Of a stretch of DNA of 64,000 nucleotides, positions 62,352-64,000 are shown one piece after another. The stretch comes from Tetradesmus obliquus (lineage: Eukaryota; Chlorophyta; Chlorophyceae; Sphaeropleales; Scenedesmaceae). The DNA lies in assembly GCA_030272155.1 (NCBI GenBank), contig CP126199.1, positions 5,258,501-5,322,500 of the forward strand, given 5' to 3'. The translations under genes were made by a program, and so were the position numbers. Below the pieces are notes generated by a model that saw only the letters and a list, made by a program, of their open reading frames with translations, had not been told where the DNA came from and searched no databases. How positions within the stretch are numbered: position 1 is the first letter of the stretch; every line of letters starts with the position of its first letter.

Positions 62352-64000
62352 GTACGCCTGCACCTCTCTCGGGCCAGGGCTCGCAGAGCATCAGCAGCGC
62401 TGCCTGTCCCATCAGCTTGAAACACTATGGTCACCGAGATGTCCAGCTGCATGTCCAGGCATGTCCAGTGGCACCAAATCGTGTCCAGTTGGTGGGTTTG
62501 CATGTCCAGTTGCAGGTCCACTGGACTGGCAGTCTGCCTGCAACTGGACATGTGCTGCTGCTGATGCGTTGTACGGCACGATACCCAGCTGAAACGCCGC
62601 AAGTAGGTGTTGTTGCATGTATGCCGCTGACACTGTGTCGCTGAACAGCAGCACGTCAGCTGGCCAGCCCATGGGCTTGCTGTAGGGTTTGTCGATATCA
62701 CGTCAACACCGGCTTGATATTCACGCCAAAGCGTGCGATAAAGCAAAGAATCATCATATATAGCAGCATTTATGGTGTCTTATGGCACGACAGCGCCTCA
62801 AGACGAAGATCAGCATGTCACTACAGCATTGCACGACTTTCTTCCGCTGCCGAAGCAGCAGCCTTCCAAACACATCGTTTAGTTCTATTACAGTAAGTTT
62901 AGTGGCCCGTATAGCCCCATTGCGCGCTGCTGCAAGGTGTGTCACTTGTTAAAATACAAAATGGTCAGATGGCATACGCTCGTGAACTGTTCGTCTACTG
63001 GTAAGCAAACAGCTGCAAACGATGATCAATATGATTACTGCTGAAGCATTACAGCGATCGCACCTGTGTCGCGCACTGCTGCTGCGTTGCATATGGTGCA
63101 CGCGGCTGAAACAGACTGCAAGCTCGTGTCCACTGGCAGAGACCATCGCTGAAAGCGTTAATGAATGACAACAGATCAATGCGGTTATTGGGCGTTTGTG
63201 AGGCTGCAGACGCCTGCTCATTGAGCAGCAGCAGTCCTTGAAGCACTATGCAGCTGCAAGGTTGATCCTGCAGGATTTCAATGCTGTAGAAAGCGCATGG
63301 AGCTGCTACTGCTTATCTTGATACTTTGATGACATGGTGAGCGACTCTTACCCAGATCAGCAGCGGCTGAAACGACAGCACCCAGCCCTGCAGCTGCTAG
63401 GGCGCCCAGCTCACAGCAGCAGCAGCAGCAGCAGCTACAGTTGCAGCAGTGCAGCAGTACTGTCGCAGGAATGATCACACCATCACCAGATCAAGATCAG
63501 TTTCAGGTACAGCAGCATCAGCCGTGCTATGTCAGCTGTAGAGGCTGGGTGCATGCAGGTTGTCCACAGGTGCAGTTGTGTGTCACCTGCGTGGCTGCTG
63601 CTGCTGTGTGCAGGCTCCTGTCAGCTGCCCGTCTCCCAGCATCACAGGTAGGTCAGAATAACGAAAACGTTAGAACATAACAGGTAGCAGGTTACAGCTG
63701 CTGCTACTGCTGCTGCTGCTGTGAAGTGACAGCTCTCCCAATCAAGAGCATGCCACTTGCTGCAGGGCTTGTCGTGATAATTCTTGGCAACGCGTGCATG
63801 AACATACGCACGCAGCAGACAGCATGCCCAGCAGGCCAGCAGTTGCATAATGTGGAACGTGCTTGCGACGCACTTCACACACACCATACTTGCTCGCAAT
63901 GCCCTCCATGTGGTGTGCGCGCCACCCATCCAGCTTCTACTTCCTGCGTGCATGGGTCCTACTTGATTGCAGTCAGCATGGCGCCACTGTATCTAATGCA
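62352..64000. other. Right-hand end, unresolved exons and introns
   Basis: Probably the continuation of the gene starting at 62113, but no exon chain could be fixed in phase. ATGTCCAG/CTGGACAT words repeat in direct and inverted orientation at 62440-62550. A CAG run near 63415-63435 may encode Gln or Ser. No RNA gene or mobile element was recognised. Confidence 0.35.

Overview
Eukaryotic nuclear DNA, most likely from a chlorophycean green alga. The evidence is GT-AG introns ending in TGCAG, dense CAG/CTG tracts that encode poly-Q/S/A, an SBP-box transcription factor, a GAF/TKL kinase of volvocalean-like type, and TGTAA motifs after genes. The visible GC content is mid-range, below that of Chlamydomonas, so a Sphaeropleales relative such as Scenedesmus/Tetradesmus fits; that assignment is inference. 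No bacterial, organellar or CRISPR signature was seen.

Layout. 1-7879 (+): 3' part of a two-GAF, TKL-type protein kinase. 12281-20041 (-): OPT-family oligopeptide/metal-chelate transporter, 11 exons resolved in phase (1107 aa). 20864-26562 (+): GH32 glycosidase (invertase/fructan type), 8 exons, 799 aa, divergent from OPT. 28581-30896 (+): PPR-like protein with a probable transit peptide. 32273-36127 (+): SAAL1-like armadillo protein. 37412-43180: a 5.77-kb array of about 199 units of 29 bp. 45184-47208 (+): SBP-domain transcription factor. 51235-53648 (-): SMP-30/gluconolactonase-like protein. 54389-57489 (-): DUF676 serine lipase, 5 exons, 611 aa. 57852-60679 (+): UPF0210/DUF711 protein, 436 aa, sharing a 362-bp divergent promoter with the lipase. 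62113 onward: 5' end of an unrecognised gene. All exon chains except the first and last genes close in phase from ATG to stop, which supports the models.

The most striking signal is a recurrent structure, seen in every multi-exon gene of the window except the lipase (only a small terminal copy) and the SBP gene (none seen). Introns are filled with tandem, partial copies of the adjacent exon together with its splice site: exon tail plus 5' splice site in the downstream intron, or 3' splice site plus exon head in the upstream intron. Three genes also carry copies of their stop-codon end in the 3' flank. Some copies differ from the live exon mainly or only by synonymous changes (kinase exon 5: seven changed codons, none altering the protein). 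This suggests they are, or recently were, translated: alternative exons, or exons that swap roles over time. The 29-bp array, whose unit contains an acceptor-like TTGCCTGCAG, may be the extreme form of the same process. A second pattern is strand-specific triplet use: CTG on the sense strand just before acceptors, CAG inside exons.
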